In this document: piece after piece, positions 27,341 through 34,980 of the stretch
Numbering within the stretch: position 1 is the first letter of the stretch
Layout: every line of letters begins with the position of its first letter
Assembly (NCBI RefSeq): GCF_036174265.1
Contig: NZ_CP108055.1
Location: 124,001-188,000, forward strand
Direction: 5' to 3'
Length of the DNA: 64,000 nucleotides
Source of the DNA: Streptomyces sp. NBC_00285
GTDB lineage: Bacteria; Actinomycetota; Actinomycetes; Streptomycetales; Streptomycetaceae
Program-made: the position numbers and the translations under genes
Notes under the pieces: generated by a model
The model's database searches: none
Seen by the model: the letters and a program-made list of their open reading frames with translations, nothing else
What the model was told of the DNA's origin: nothing

Positions 27341-27649
27341 GTGCCCAAGCCTTATCCGGAGGAGTTCCGCCAGGACGTTGTGCGGGTCGCGAGGAACCGC
27401 GGTCCGGGTGTGACGGTCGAGCAGGTCGCCACCGACTTCGGAGTCCATCCGATGACGCTGTGGAAGTGGATGCGTCGCGCGGACATCGACGACGGAACCA
27501 AACCCGGAACTACCAGCCAGGAGAGCGCAGAGCTTCGGGAAGCGCGTCGACGGATCAAGCTGCTGGAGCAGGAGAACGAGGTTCTGCGGCGGGCCGCGGC
27601 CTATCTGTCACAGGCGCATCTGCCGGGAAAAGGATCTACCCGCTCGTGA
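27341..27649 (+). CDS. IS3 transposase OrfA
   Basis: A 102-residue DNA-binding protein starting at GTG 27341. PKPYPEEFRQDVVRVARNR and VATDFGVHPMTLWKWMRRAD form the IS3 helix-turn-helix; a leucine-zipper-like region (EARRRIKLLEQENEVLRRAA) follows. It overlaps orfB in the -1 frame, with a slippery A-tract at 27628-27631 through which an OrfAB fusion can be made. It is intact. Confidence 0.9.
   Translation: MPKPYPEEFRQDVVRVARNRGPGVTVEQVATDFGVHPMTLWKWMRRADIDDGTKPGTTSQESAELREARRRIKLLEQENEVLRRAAAYLSQAHLPGKGSTRS
27628..27633 (+). promoter_or_regulatory. Slippery sequence for -1 frameshifting between orfA and orfB
   Basis: GGAAAAGG is read GGA AAA in orfA. Slipping back one base after AAA continues AGG ATC TAC CCG in the orfB frame, giving PGK-RIYPLV. 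IS3 elements use such A-tracts to make the OrfAB transposase. Confidence 0.6.
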
Positions 27650-28327
27650 AGGAGCTGGCCGGGGACGGGGTGCCCGTCACGGTTGCGTGCCGGGTGCTGA
27701 AGCTCGCCAGACAGCCCTACTACCGCTGGCTGGACCAGCCGGTGACCGATGCCAAGCTGGAGGAGGCGTACCGCGCGAACGCGCTGTTCGACGCGCATCG
27801 TGACGACCCGGAGTTCGGCTACCGCTTCCTGGCCGACGAAGCGCGCGGCGCCGGGGCCGTGATGGCGGACCGGACCGCGTGGCGGATCTGCCGGGACAAC
27901 CGCTGGTGGAGCGTGTTCGGCAAGAAGCGCGGCAAGGCCAAGAAGGCCGGCCCGCCGGTGCACGACGACCTGGTCCGCCGTGACTTCACCGCGGATGGCC
28001 CGAACCGGCTGTGGCTCGCCGACATCACCGAACACGCCACCGGCGAAGGCAAGTTGTATCTCTGCGCGATCAAGGACGTCTTCAGCAAGAGGATCGTCGG
28101 CTACTCGATGGACACGCGGATGAAGTCCCGCCTGGCCGTCACAGCCCTCAACAACGCTGTCGCCCGGCGTGGACACGTCGACGGGTGCATTCTGCACAGC
28201 GATCGCGGGTCGCAGTTCCGGTCACGGAAGTTCGTCCGGGCGCTCGATCGTCAGCGGATCGTCGGCTCGATAGGGAGGGTCGGGGCGGCAGGCGACAAGC
28301 ACTTGTCATCACAGTGCTCCTCTTCTC

Positions 28328-30397
28328 CTATCGGGTTCGCTTTGAGGTCGTTGTTGCTGGTCGGCGGGGGTCGAGGCGTACGCCTTGCTGGACGCGGGGC
28401 GGGTTGGGTCCCGGCTGGGGGTAGAGGCATGCGTTCTTGTCGTTGTACTTCTCGCCCTCGAGCAGTCCGGCCCGGTGCCATTTCCAGACGGTGGGGACGC
28501 TGACGTCGAGGAGTTCGGCGAGTTCGTATGCGGTCAGCAGGCCGCGGTCCCGCAGTCGGTCGAAGCGGCTGGTGAGCTGGTAGTCCTGGCGGATGTCGCG
28601 GACCAGGAGCCGGTGGAAGGGCAGGCCCTTGCCGCTGGTCAGGCCGCGCTGGTTGAGGATGCCGGCGATCTCCGCGTCGGTGTGGTCCTCCAGGAGGGTG
28701 TCGATGGCTGCGACGACGGATTTCGGGGTCTGCCACAGTTTCCCGCCGCCGAGAGGCAAGGACAGGTCGAGGGTGTGGTGGCGGCCACCGGACAGCCGCA
28801 CGTGGGCGGTGATCTGCTCGGCCTTGGTGAGGGTGACGTCCGTGATCAGCAGGCGGGCGATGCGTTTGCGTTCCCGCATCGGGGTGTCGGGGTCGTGCCA
28901 GAGCCGGTGCACGTCACTGGCGAGGTGGGCCAGTTTCTCCCGCAGTGCCTCGTTGACGGGTTCGGCTTCAGTGCGGGCGCGTTCGATGCCCTTGCGGGCG
29001 GCAGCGACCTCGCGCAGGGCCGCGTTCCAGTCCGCTTCGAGGCTGTCGGCGACGAGACGGTTGTCCGGATCGACCGCGAGATAGCGTCGTTTGGCCAGGT
29101 CGGCGCGGTGCTGGGCGCGTTGGAGGTGGGCGGAACGCAGCCGGTCGGCCTCGGCGGCCTGGGCGGCGAGGCGGTCAGTGACGCGCAGGGCGGCCTCGAC
29201 AGCGAGCGGGGTCAGCTCGTCCAACAGCAGGGTGGCGACGGCCTGTTCGATGCCGGGGCCGGGGATGCGCTGGCAGACCGTGCCGCCGTTTTGGATGGCG
29301 TGGGTCATGCACCGGTAGTCGGAGACCTCGCGGCCTTGCCGCAGGTGATAAGCGATGGTCATGCGCCTGCCGCAGCGGCCGCAGATCACCAGGCCCTGCA
29401 GCAGCGCAGGCCCTTCCCGCGGTGCGGTTGCGGTCCGCTCGAGGCCGCGGGAGGCGGCCTGCGCGGCGAGTGCGGTCTGGTTCAACTCCCACCGGGCGAA
29501 GGTCACATAGCCCTCGTGATGGTCTTGGATGAGGGTGTCCCACTGCTCGCGCGGCAGCAGCCGGATGTGTGTCCTGCCGTCCGCACTGCGCTCGACCTTG
29601 CGCCGTCCGTAACAGAACGCCCCTGCATAGAGCGGGTTGTGGAGAACGTTGAGGACCTGCCAGTGCTTGAGCGGGCCCCAGACCAGCTCGCCCTTGCGAG
29701 GGCCGGTGCGGATACGCGAGGGGAAGGTGAGATGGCCGGCGGCGAAGGTCTTGACGACGCCGCGGGCCGAGCCGGTGGCCGCGAAGACCGTCAGGACGTG
29801 CTCGACGACGGCCCGCACCGAAGCGTCGGGGTCCTTGACGATCCGGTCGGCATAGTCGTGGACATAGCCGACCGGCAGGCCCTGCTTCAGTTCGCCGCGG
29901 CGGGCCTTGGCCAGCTGGCCGCCCCGCAACCGGGCTGCCAGCAGGTGGAGTTCGGCCTCCGACATGGTGCCCTTCATGCCCAGCACGAGCCGGTCGTTGA
30001 AGGTCCGCGGATCATACAGACCGTCCTCGTCCAGGATCAGCATCCCGGACAGCGCACAGATCTCCAAAAGCCGGTGCCAGTCGGTGTTGTTCCTGGCCAG
30101 GCGGGACACCTCCAGCCCGAGGACGATCCCGGCATGTCCCATGGAGACCTCGGCGACCAGGTACTGGAAGCCGTCCCGGCCCGCAGTCGATGCCCCTGAG
30201 CGGCCCTGATCGGAGTCGATCACGATGATCTGGGAGTCGGTCCAGCCCAGCGCGACGGCCCGGCCGCGCAGGGCGTACTGCCGCTGGGTGGACTCGCTGT
30301 TGTTGACGACCTGCTTGAGCGAGGACTGGCGCACATACAGATACGCGTCCCGCCGCAGATGCTCCACGGTGACCTTCCCGGTCTGCTCGATACTCAC
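28328..30397 (-). CDS. Large serine recombinase
   Basis: A 689-residue site-specific recombinase. The N-terminal resolvase domain has YVRQSS (residues 21-26, catalytic Ser25) and GLEVSRLARN. A recombinase domain covers about 165-280 and a zinc-ribbon CGRCGRRM...YRCMTH about 340-370. A long coiled-coil segment rich in Ala/Arg/Glu follows, and a C-terminal MerR-like helix-turn-helix (LTAYELAELLDVSVPTVWKW) lies near 625-645. It should integrate and excise the element at the CAA core. GTG 30397 has GAGGAGGG just upstream. Last gene of the element's operon, its stop 30 bp from the element end. Confidence 0.92.
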   Translation of the reverse strand: MSIEQTGKVTVEHLRRDAYLYVRQSSLKQVVNNSESTQRQYALRGRAVALGWTDSQIIVIDSDQGRSGASTAGRDGFQYLVAEVSMGHAGIVLGLEVSRLARNNTDWHRLLEICALSGMLILDEDGLYDPRTFNDRLVLGMKGTMSEAELHLLAARLRGGQLAKARRGELKQGLPVGYVHDYADRIVKDPDASVRAVVEHVLTVFAATGSARGVVKTFAAGHLTFPSRIRTGPRKGELVWGPLKHWQVLNVLHNPLYAGAFCYGRRKVERSADGRTHIRLLPREQWDTLIQDHHEGYVTFARWELNQTALAAQAASRGLERTATAPREGPALLQGLVICGRCGRRMTIAYHLRQGREVSDYRCMTHAIQNGGTVCQRIPGPGIEQAVATLLLDELTPLAVEAALRVTDRLAAQAAEADRLRSAHLQRAQHRADLAKRRYLAVDPDNRLVADSLEADWNAALREVAAARKGIERARTEAEPVNEALREKLAHLASDVHRLWHDPDTPMRERKRIARLLITDVTLTKAEQITAHVRLSGGRHHTLDLSLPLGGGKLWQTPKSVVAAIDTLLEDHTDAEIAGILNQRGLTSGKGLPFHRLLVRDIRQDYQLTSRFDRLRDRGLLTAYELAELLDVSVPTVWKWHRAGLLEGEKYNDKNACLYPQPGPNPPRVQQGVRLDPRRPATTTSKRTR

Positions 30398-30424
30398 CGC
30401 ACCCTCCTCGCCACGTCGTTGTGG

Positions 30425-30694
30425 TTATCCGCTGCGACAGCCTCCGGCCGCCGTCCATGCCATGAGTGCCAGCACGTCCACCAACTCCTCTGCCACCGCG
30501 AGCGGCTCGGGCGGCTGGTGCTGAACGGCCTTGGGCGGAAGGGGGATTCGGGTGACTGCCTTGATCCAGGCGGCCATGCCGGAGCGGGCCAGCACTGCCC
30601 AGCCATGTCGCGATCCTCGGTCGGGGCCGCCGAGGACCGCGGCCCGCAGGTCCTCATACCGGCGGGCCACCTCGGTCCCGTCCGCCGGGGACAC
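30425..30694 (-). CDS. Small conserved-looking ORF of the recombinase element
   Basis: 89 residues from GTG 30694, with GAGG about 4 nt upstream, placed 7 bp after the helix-turn-helix gene and 27 bp before the recombinase. It contains GWAVLARSGMAAWIKAVTRI near the middle and a C-terminal helical segment EPLAVAEELVDVLALMAWTA. I do not recognise the family. Tight spacing argues that it is real and belongs to the mobility module, perhaps as a recombination directionality factor; that role is only a guess. Confidence 0.5.
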   Translation of the reverse strand: MSPADGTEVARRYEDLRAAVLGGPDRGSRHGWAVLARSGMAAWIKAVTRIPLPPKAVQHQPPEPLAVAEELVDVLALMAWTAAGGCRSG

Positions 30695-30701
30695 TGCCTC
30701 G

Positions 30702-31181
30702 TCAGCAGTGGTGGGCTTCCTCCGCAGTGCGCGGTTCGCGCCGCCTGGCCAGGGCTTTCTCCACCGACCGCGGGTGAACGGTGATCCCGAACCGCCTCTG
30801 GACCGCGTCCGCCAGCCGGACCGGCCGCAGGGACGCATCGCCGGCCCGGAGCTGTTCGACGAACTCCATGACCTCCTCGGTGAGCTTGCGCGGCCCCTTC
30901 GGGCCGGGCTTGCCCGGCACCAGCGCGGCCGGCCCGCCCGCGTCCAGCGCGGCCGCGATCACATAAAAGCTCTGCCGGCAGAACCCGAAAGCCGCCGCAG
31001 CACGCGCGACGGGCACCTTGTCCACCCTCACCCGGCGCACCATCTCGTACTTGACCTGCACCACATCGTCCGGATCCAGGAACGGACACAACGCGAAGTC
31101 CTCGTCGGTCACCGCGTCGGGCCGCGGATTGAGTGCCCGGGACTCCTTCAGCGCCGCCTTCTTGCCCGTCTGCCGGCTCAT
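30702..31181 (-). CDS. Helix-turn-helix protein of the recombinase element
   Basis: 159 residues. RVRVDKVPVARAAAAFGFCR followed by QSFYVIAAALDAGG is a transposase-type helix-turn-helix near residues 50-80, and a second winged-helix-like part (PVRLADAVQRRFGITVHPRS) lies near 120-140. It resembles the N-terminal DNA-binding half of IS481/IS630 transposases without a catalytic DDE domain. In this operon it more likely regulates or directs the recombinase than transposes DNA. Confidence 0.75.
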   Translation of the reverse strand: MSRQTGKKAALKESRALNPRPDAVTDEDFALCPFLDPDDVVQVKYEMVRRVRVDKVPVARAAAAFGFCRQSFYVIAAALDAGGPAALVPGKPGPKGPRKLTEEVMEFVEQLRAGDASLRPVRLADAVQRRFGITVHPRSVEKALARRREPRTAEEAHHC

Positions 31182-31355
31182 CGCGCCTCCCCGTCGATCC
31201 CGATGTCACCAGGATCAGACCGCTCGTCCCACAAGCCAAGAGCGCAAAGGCCGAGCAGAAGAGCGAAAGAAGCAGGTCACGGACTCGCTTCAGCGTCCGC
31301 GCGCCCCCCACAGCCTCCGCGAGCGCCCCCGGCAGCGGCCTCAATGCGACGACGA

Positions 31356-31634
31356 TCACGGCGTCATCTCCCCGACACCGTGCCGGCTGCCGGACAGCAA
31401 TCCGGCCACCAGATCCGCCAACTCGACCAGATCCCCGGTCCGATACGGACAACCCTCACCGGCCGCCGCGACGAACGCGTCCACCAGCGCCATATCGGTC
31501 CACTCCAGTGGGAACGAGCACCTGCGACCCTGCCCATCGAGGACCAACACCACATCTCCACGCCACGAGTTGAGCCGCTCGAGAAACTCGAAAGCCTCAC
31601 CGCACCGGGGATGGAACGGATGAATCAGCCGCAC
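31356..31634 (-). CDS. DUF5372-like protein of the recombinase element
   Basis: 92 residues starting at GTG 31634, 46 bp inside the element's right end. The start MRLIHPFHPRCGEAFEFLER matches the DUF5372 group as I recall it, short proteins often found beside IS/recombinase helix-turn-helix genes and related to a phage- or transposon-associated beta-barrel domain. First gene of the element's operon; 174 bp separate it from the next gene. Function unknown. Confidence 0.65.
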   Translation of the reverse strand: MRLIHPFHPRCGEAFEFLERLNSWRGDVVLVLDGQGRRCSFPLEWTDMALVDAFVAAAGEGCPYRTGDLVELADLVAGLLSGSRHGVGEMTP

Positions 31635-32438
31635 ACGTCCATCGTCATCGCGGGGAACGGGCGCATTCGACGGTGAATGCCAACGCGGCCATGGAGTCCT
31701 TCTTCAGCCTGCTGCAGAAGAACGTCCTCGACCGTCGATCGTGGGCCACCCGCGAGGAACTGCGGATCGCGATCGTGACATGGATCGAGAGGACCTACCA
31801 CCGGCGCCGCAGACAAGCCTCGCTCGGCCGGCTGACCCCCGTTGAATTCGAGAGCGTCATGACCACACCGGCCCTCCAGGCCGCGTGACCGAACCTGTCA
31901 CCCAAAGCTGCACCAGACCCATGGAGTCGGGAAGGCCGAGGTACGGATCAAATGGGACCCGAGTCTCTGGGATCGGCCACCCCATCATCTCGACATCATC
32001 GCCGCCACCTACTCGGCGGACGCCCCCTTCGGGCGGCCGGTGTACGTCGTCCACTTCGACAGCCGCTCACCGGACGGCACCATCAACATGAGCCGGCACA
32101 GCCAGACCGGCCAGGGCTTCGGCTACGTCGAAGCGATGACCCTGGAGCTCGATCGCCTCGCTTCCTCCTTCGCTCGGGTGGTGGTGGGTGTGGCGATCCA
32201 CCAGAACAGCGGCCCCAAAACCTTCGGCGACCTGTCGAACGCCGGAGTTCTGGTCGTCGAGGGGTACAGGGAGCTACTGAAGGACGACTTCGCACAGCTC
32301 TCCGAATACACCGCCGCGACGGTCGCGGAGTTCACCAGGGACGCCTCCGGAACGTGGGAGTACCGCGAGATGGTCCGAGGATTCGACAGCGACCCCGTGA
32401 TCTTCACCGCCGAGATGGGCAGCACCCCACAGCCCTGA

Positions 32439-32784
32439 CCAAGCAGCAGCGCAGGAAGCGTACGACCGTCATGGTGGTGCCCTCGTGGACTTCTGGAACC
32501 GAAGCGCCAAGCACCCGGAAACGGCTGAAGCCACTGGTGCGCGGTATCCCCGCAGATCCGCTCCCGGCGCGGCTCACGTCGTCAGCGGCCGACGGGACTC
32601 CGGGCCCACAGGGACGCGCGGAGTGCGACCGCCTGGGCGACGGCCGGGCCGACTGCTCCGCCACGCACCGCCTGAATGCCGTGCACGTGCAGTTGCTGAC
32701 CGATCCGGATGGCCGACCGCCATCGATCTCAGCCCGGATGCCCTTCCGGTCGTCGGCGGATTCGCTTGGCTCAGGAGCCCCCGA
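32439..32784. other. Intergenic stretch with no supported gene
   Basis: Between the terD-like 3' piece and the convergent histidine-kinase gene. Open frames here are low-complexity and show no domain. I see no strong hairpin. Confidence 0.4.
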
Positions 32785-33897
32785 TCACGCCTCGGCCAGG
32801 GGAAGCGTCACTTCGAAGCGGCAGCCGCCGGGGACGTTGCGCACGGCGGCCTGGCCCCGGTGCGCTTCCACGATGCCCCGGACGATGGCCAGGCCGAGGC
32901 CCGCACCGGCGGGAGGAGTACGGGCATGGGTACCGCGCCAGCCGGTGTCGAAGACCCGCGCCAGGTCCTCCTCGGGGATGCCGCCGCAGCCGTCGGTGAC
33001 GGACAGGACGACTCCGTCGGAGAAGAGCTCGGCGGTGACCGCGACGGTACCGTCGGAGGGTGTCCGGCGGATCGCATTGACCAGCAGATTGCCCAGCACT
33101 CGGCTCATCTCCTTGCCGTCCACCTCGACCGGCACCGGCTCGACGCGGTCGCCGACCAGCCACACCCCGTACTCGCGGGCGAGGGCGTCCGCTCCCGCAA
33201 GGGCGTCCCCCACAAGGTCGTACACCGACATGCGGGAGGGGGAGAGGGCGAGCGCGCCGGCGTGGATGCGGGAGAGCTCGAAGAGATCCCCGACCATGCC
33301 GTTGAGGCGTTCGACCTCGGTGCGCATCTGGCGGAGGTAGCGGTGGGGGTCGGCGGCAACACCGTCCTCCAGGGCCTCGGACATGGCGCGCAGCCCGGCG
33401 AGGGGAGTGCGCAGGTCGTGCGAGATCCAGGCGACGAGTTCGCGTCTCGATGTCTCCAGAGCGCGCTCGCGGTCCCGGGACTCGGTCAGCTTCGCACTGG
33501 TGGTGGCCAACTCACGGCTGAGTGCGGCCAGTTCCGCGGTCGCCGGGCCCTCGGGAGCCGCGAAATGGCCGCCGTCGCCGAAGGAACGGGCGGCGGCGGT
33601 GAGTGCCCGGCTGCGGGCGACGACCCACCGGCCGAGCAGCAGCGCGGTGAGCAGGGAGACGACGGCCGCCATCGCCACGACCGTGGTGACGACGCTCAGG
33701 TCGTGCGAGGACAGGAACATCGCCTGCGCCACGGCCAGCGTTCCCGCGAGCATGGCGGTCACGGCCACGGCGGCGACCACGGCGAGGGACGCGGTCAGCG
33801 AGCGTCGCCGGATCAGCCACAGCACGCCCGCCCCGAGCAGTCCGGCCGCGAGAGCGCCGAGGAAGGCGAAGAGGGCAATGAGGAGGGTGTCGCTCAC
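32785..33897 (-). CDS. Two-component sensor histidine kinase
   Basis: About 370 residues. Two hydrophobic helices (about 5-25 and 60-90, plus a short one between) lack a large extracytoplasmic loop. A HAMP-like linker is followed by the H-box AWISHDLRTPLAGLRAM (phosphoacceptor His about residue 158), the N-box LGNLLVNAIRRTP and G-boxes (GCGGIPEEDL, AGLGLAIVRG). GTG 33897 overlaps the regulator's stop by 4 nt, so the pair is co-translated. The stimulus is unknown; the short sensor region suggests intramembrane or partner-mediated sensing. Confidence 0.9.
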   Translation of the reverse strand: MSDTLLIALFAFLGALAAGLLGAGVLWLIRRRSLTASLAVVAAVAVTAMLAGTLAVAQAMFLSSHDLSVVTTVVAMAAVVSLLTALLLGRWVVARSRALTAAARSFGDGGHFAAPEGPATAELAALSRELATTSAKLTESRDRERALETSRRELVAWISHDLRTPLAGLRAMSEALEDGVAADPHRYLRQMRTEVERLNGMVGDLFELSRIHAGALALSPSRMSVYDLVGDALAGADALAREYGVWLVGDRVEPVPVEVDGKEMSRVLGNLLVNAIRRTPSDGTVAVTAELFSDGVVLSVTDGCGGIPEEDLARVFDTGWRGTHARTPPAGAGLGLAIVRGIVEAHRGQAAVRNVPGGCRFEVTLPLAEA

Positions 33898-34649
33898 GGT
33901 CGGACCGCCTCCTCGCAGGGCGTGGCGTCGAAGCGGTAGCCCACTCCCCACACCGTCTGGATCAGCCGGGGCCGGGCCGGGTCATCCTCCAGCTTGCCCC
34001 GCAGCCGGCGGACGTGGACGGTGACGGTGGACATGTCGCCGAAGTCCCAGCCCCACACCTCGCGCATCAGCTCTTCACGGCTGTAGGCGCGGCCGTGGTT
34101 GCGCAGGAGGAAGGCGAGGAGGTCGAACTCGCGGAGTGTGAGGCTGAGCTCGGCGCCGTTCTTGGTGGCGCGGCGGGCCGCCGGGTCGACGGTGACGCCT
34201 GCCGCGTGCATGGGATGAGCCGCGACGGGGGGCCGGGTCCGGCGCAGTACCGACTCGACCCTCAGGACCAGCTCACGGGGGCTGAAGGGCTTCGTGACGT
34301 AGTCGTCGGCGCCCACTTCCAGGCCCAGAATCCGGTCGCCCTCGTCGCCGCGGGCGGTGAGCATGATGACCGGCACGGGCCCGCGGGCACGTATCCGGCG
34401 GCACACTTCCAGGCCGTCCATGCCGGGCAGCATCAGGTCGAGCACCACCAGGTCCGGCCAGTGCGCCGCGGCCCGCGCGAGCGCGGAGTGCCCGTCCCCG
34501 GCCACGTCCACCTGGTACCCGGCGCGGTCGAGATAGCCGGAGACGACCTCGGAGACGGTGGGGTCGTCGTCCACGACCAGGACGCGGGTCGTACCTCCCT
34601 GCCCACGTGGAGCATGTCCGGAGTCTGGGGATTCGTGCGGCTGCTGCAT
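33894..34649 (-). CDS. OmpR/PhoB-family response regulator
   Basis: 251 residues. After an 18-residue hydrophilic N-terminal extension the receiver domain has VLVVDDDPTVSEV, phosphoacceptor Asp in LVVLDLMLPGMDG (about residue 72) and Lys in YVTKPFSPREL. The winged helix ends in RLIQTVWGVGYRFD. It is paired with the kinase just downstream. Its targets are unknown; CTTACG-type repeats upstream of genes at 43.2 and 45.2 kb could belong to it as well as to KdpE. Confidence 0.9.
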   Translation of the reverse strand: MQQPHESPDSGHAPRGQGGTTRVLVVDDDPTVSEVVSGYLDRAGYQVDVAGDGHSALARAAAHWPDLVVLDLMLPGMDGLEVCRRIRARGPVPVIMLTARGDEGDRILGLEVGADDYVTKPFSPRELVLRVESVLRRTRPPVAAHPMHAAGVTVDPAARRATKNGAELSLTLREFDLLAFLLRNHGRAYSREELMREVWGWDFGDMSTVTVHVRRLRGKLEDDPARPRLIQTVWGVGYRFDATPCEEAVRP

Positions 34650-34980
34650 GCCCCCAGCATCCCACCGGCTTCATTGCCGTGCGGCAGGGCCGCCCCGGCG
34701 TCCGCCTTTCGTAAGACCTCGACGCCCGTTTCGCCCTTTCCTGCATCTGGCCGTTCTCGCGACCAGCGCTCCCGTCGTACGGCTGCCGTGTCACTCGACG
34801 GCGCCTGAGCCGGGAAGGCGCCGGCGTCGCGAGCACCCCTACCTGTCTCCCCTGGCACAAACCAGAGCGGTGCCCTGTGTGCGGGTAGGGCGGCGTCGAC
34901 GGCGAGCGCCTGGACGATCCGCCCGGAGAAGCGGTGACCGGTGGCGCTCCTCCGCGGAGGCTTGAGCCGGGTCTCCAAGG
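34650..34980. other. Intergenic region before the two-component genes
   Basis: 331 bp without a gene. It should hold the promoter of the response-regulator gene. CGTAAGACCTCG at 34710-34721 also occurs at 43052-43063, in the epimerase-propeller intergenic region. Confidence 0.4.

Larger units (their letters stand above)
28296..31683 (-). mobile_element. Large-serine-recombinase element inserted in an IS3 transposase
   Basis: About 3,385 bp inserted in IS3 orfB, with a 3-bp CAA at both junctions (28296-28298 and 31681-31683). This is the likely crossover core; the true core dinucleotide is probably within CAA. Joining the element ends gives an attP-like dyad with TGC-CAA-GCA at the centre. 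Each end also carries a short inverted repeat (AGCACT/AGTGCT at 28298-28318; GCATTC/GAATGC at 31663-31680). Cargo on the minus strand, in order: a DUF5372-like ORF, a helix-turn-helix ORF, a small ORF and the recombinase. No other cargo is seen. Confidence 0.8.
27631..31888 (+). pseudogene. IS3 transposase OrfB, split by the serine-recombinase element
   Basis: The N-terminal piece is 27631-28296, and 31682-31888 completes it. The integrase core has Asp in RLWLADIT and Asp in LHSDRGSQF in the first piece and the catalytic Glu in AAMESFFSLLQ in the second, so the insertion separates the DDE triad. Joining after GAC (28294-28296) to AAC (31682-31684) gives GSIGRVGAAGDNAAMESFF, the family sequence, with no residue lost. 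The gene is inactive now but would be restored by precise excision. Confidence 0.9.
27273..31919 (+). mobile_element. IS3-family insertion sequence, itself interrupted
   Basis: Ends are GGTCTG (27273-27278) and CAGACC (31914-31919). Inverted similarity continues inward (GCA and GGGTGACA at matching positions: 27289-27296 and the complement at about 31896-31903). The flanks are a 5-bp direct repeat CATGG (27268-27272, 31920-31924), and removal restores the terD-like frame. Subtracting the inner 3,385-bp element leaves 1,262 bp, a normal IS3 length. It encodes overlapping orfA and orfB. An alternative reading of the ends as TG...CA at 27277 and 31915 is possible but gives no direct repeat. Confidence 0.85.
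27253..32438 (+). pseudogene. terD-like gene split by an IS3-family element
   Basis: The 5' piece is 27253-27272 (GTG start, VSSDSHG) and the 3' piece is 31925-32438. Removing the element and one CATGG copy joins them in frame as VSSDSHGVGKAEVRIKWDP, giving about 177 residues. The 3' piece has VHFDSRSPDGTINMSRHSQT, GYVEAMTLEL and VVVGVAIHQ, as in divergent actinobacterial TerD proteins. It lacks the DNLTG..GDDE metal-binding loop of the TerD proteins at 60.2 and 61.6 kb. TerD proteins are linked to tellurite and general stress responses. The insertion removes the promoter and start from the body of the gene. Confidence 0.85.

Noticed and set aside
27277..31915. IS3 ends placed at TG (27277) and CA (31915)
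   Set aside because: These give the family's usual terminal dinucleotides, but no target duplication and no in-frame restoration of terD; the GGTCTG/CAGACC ends do both.
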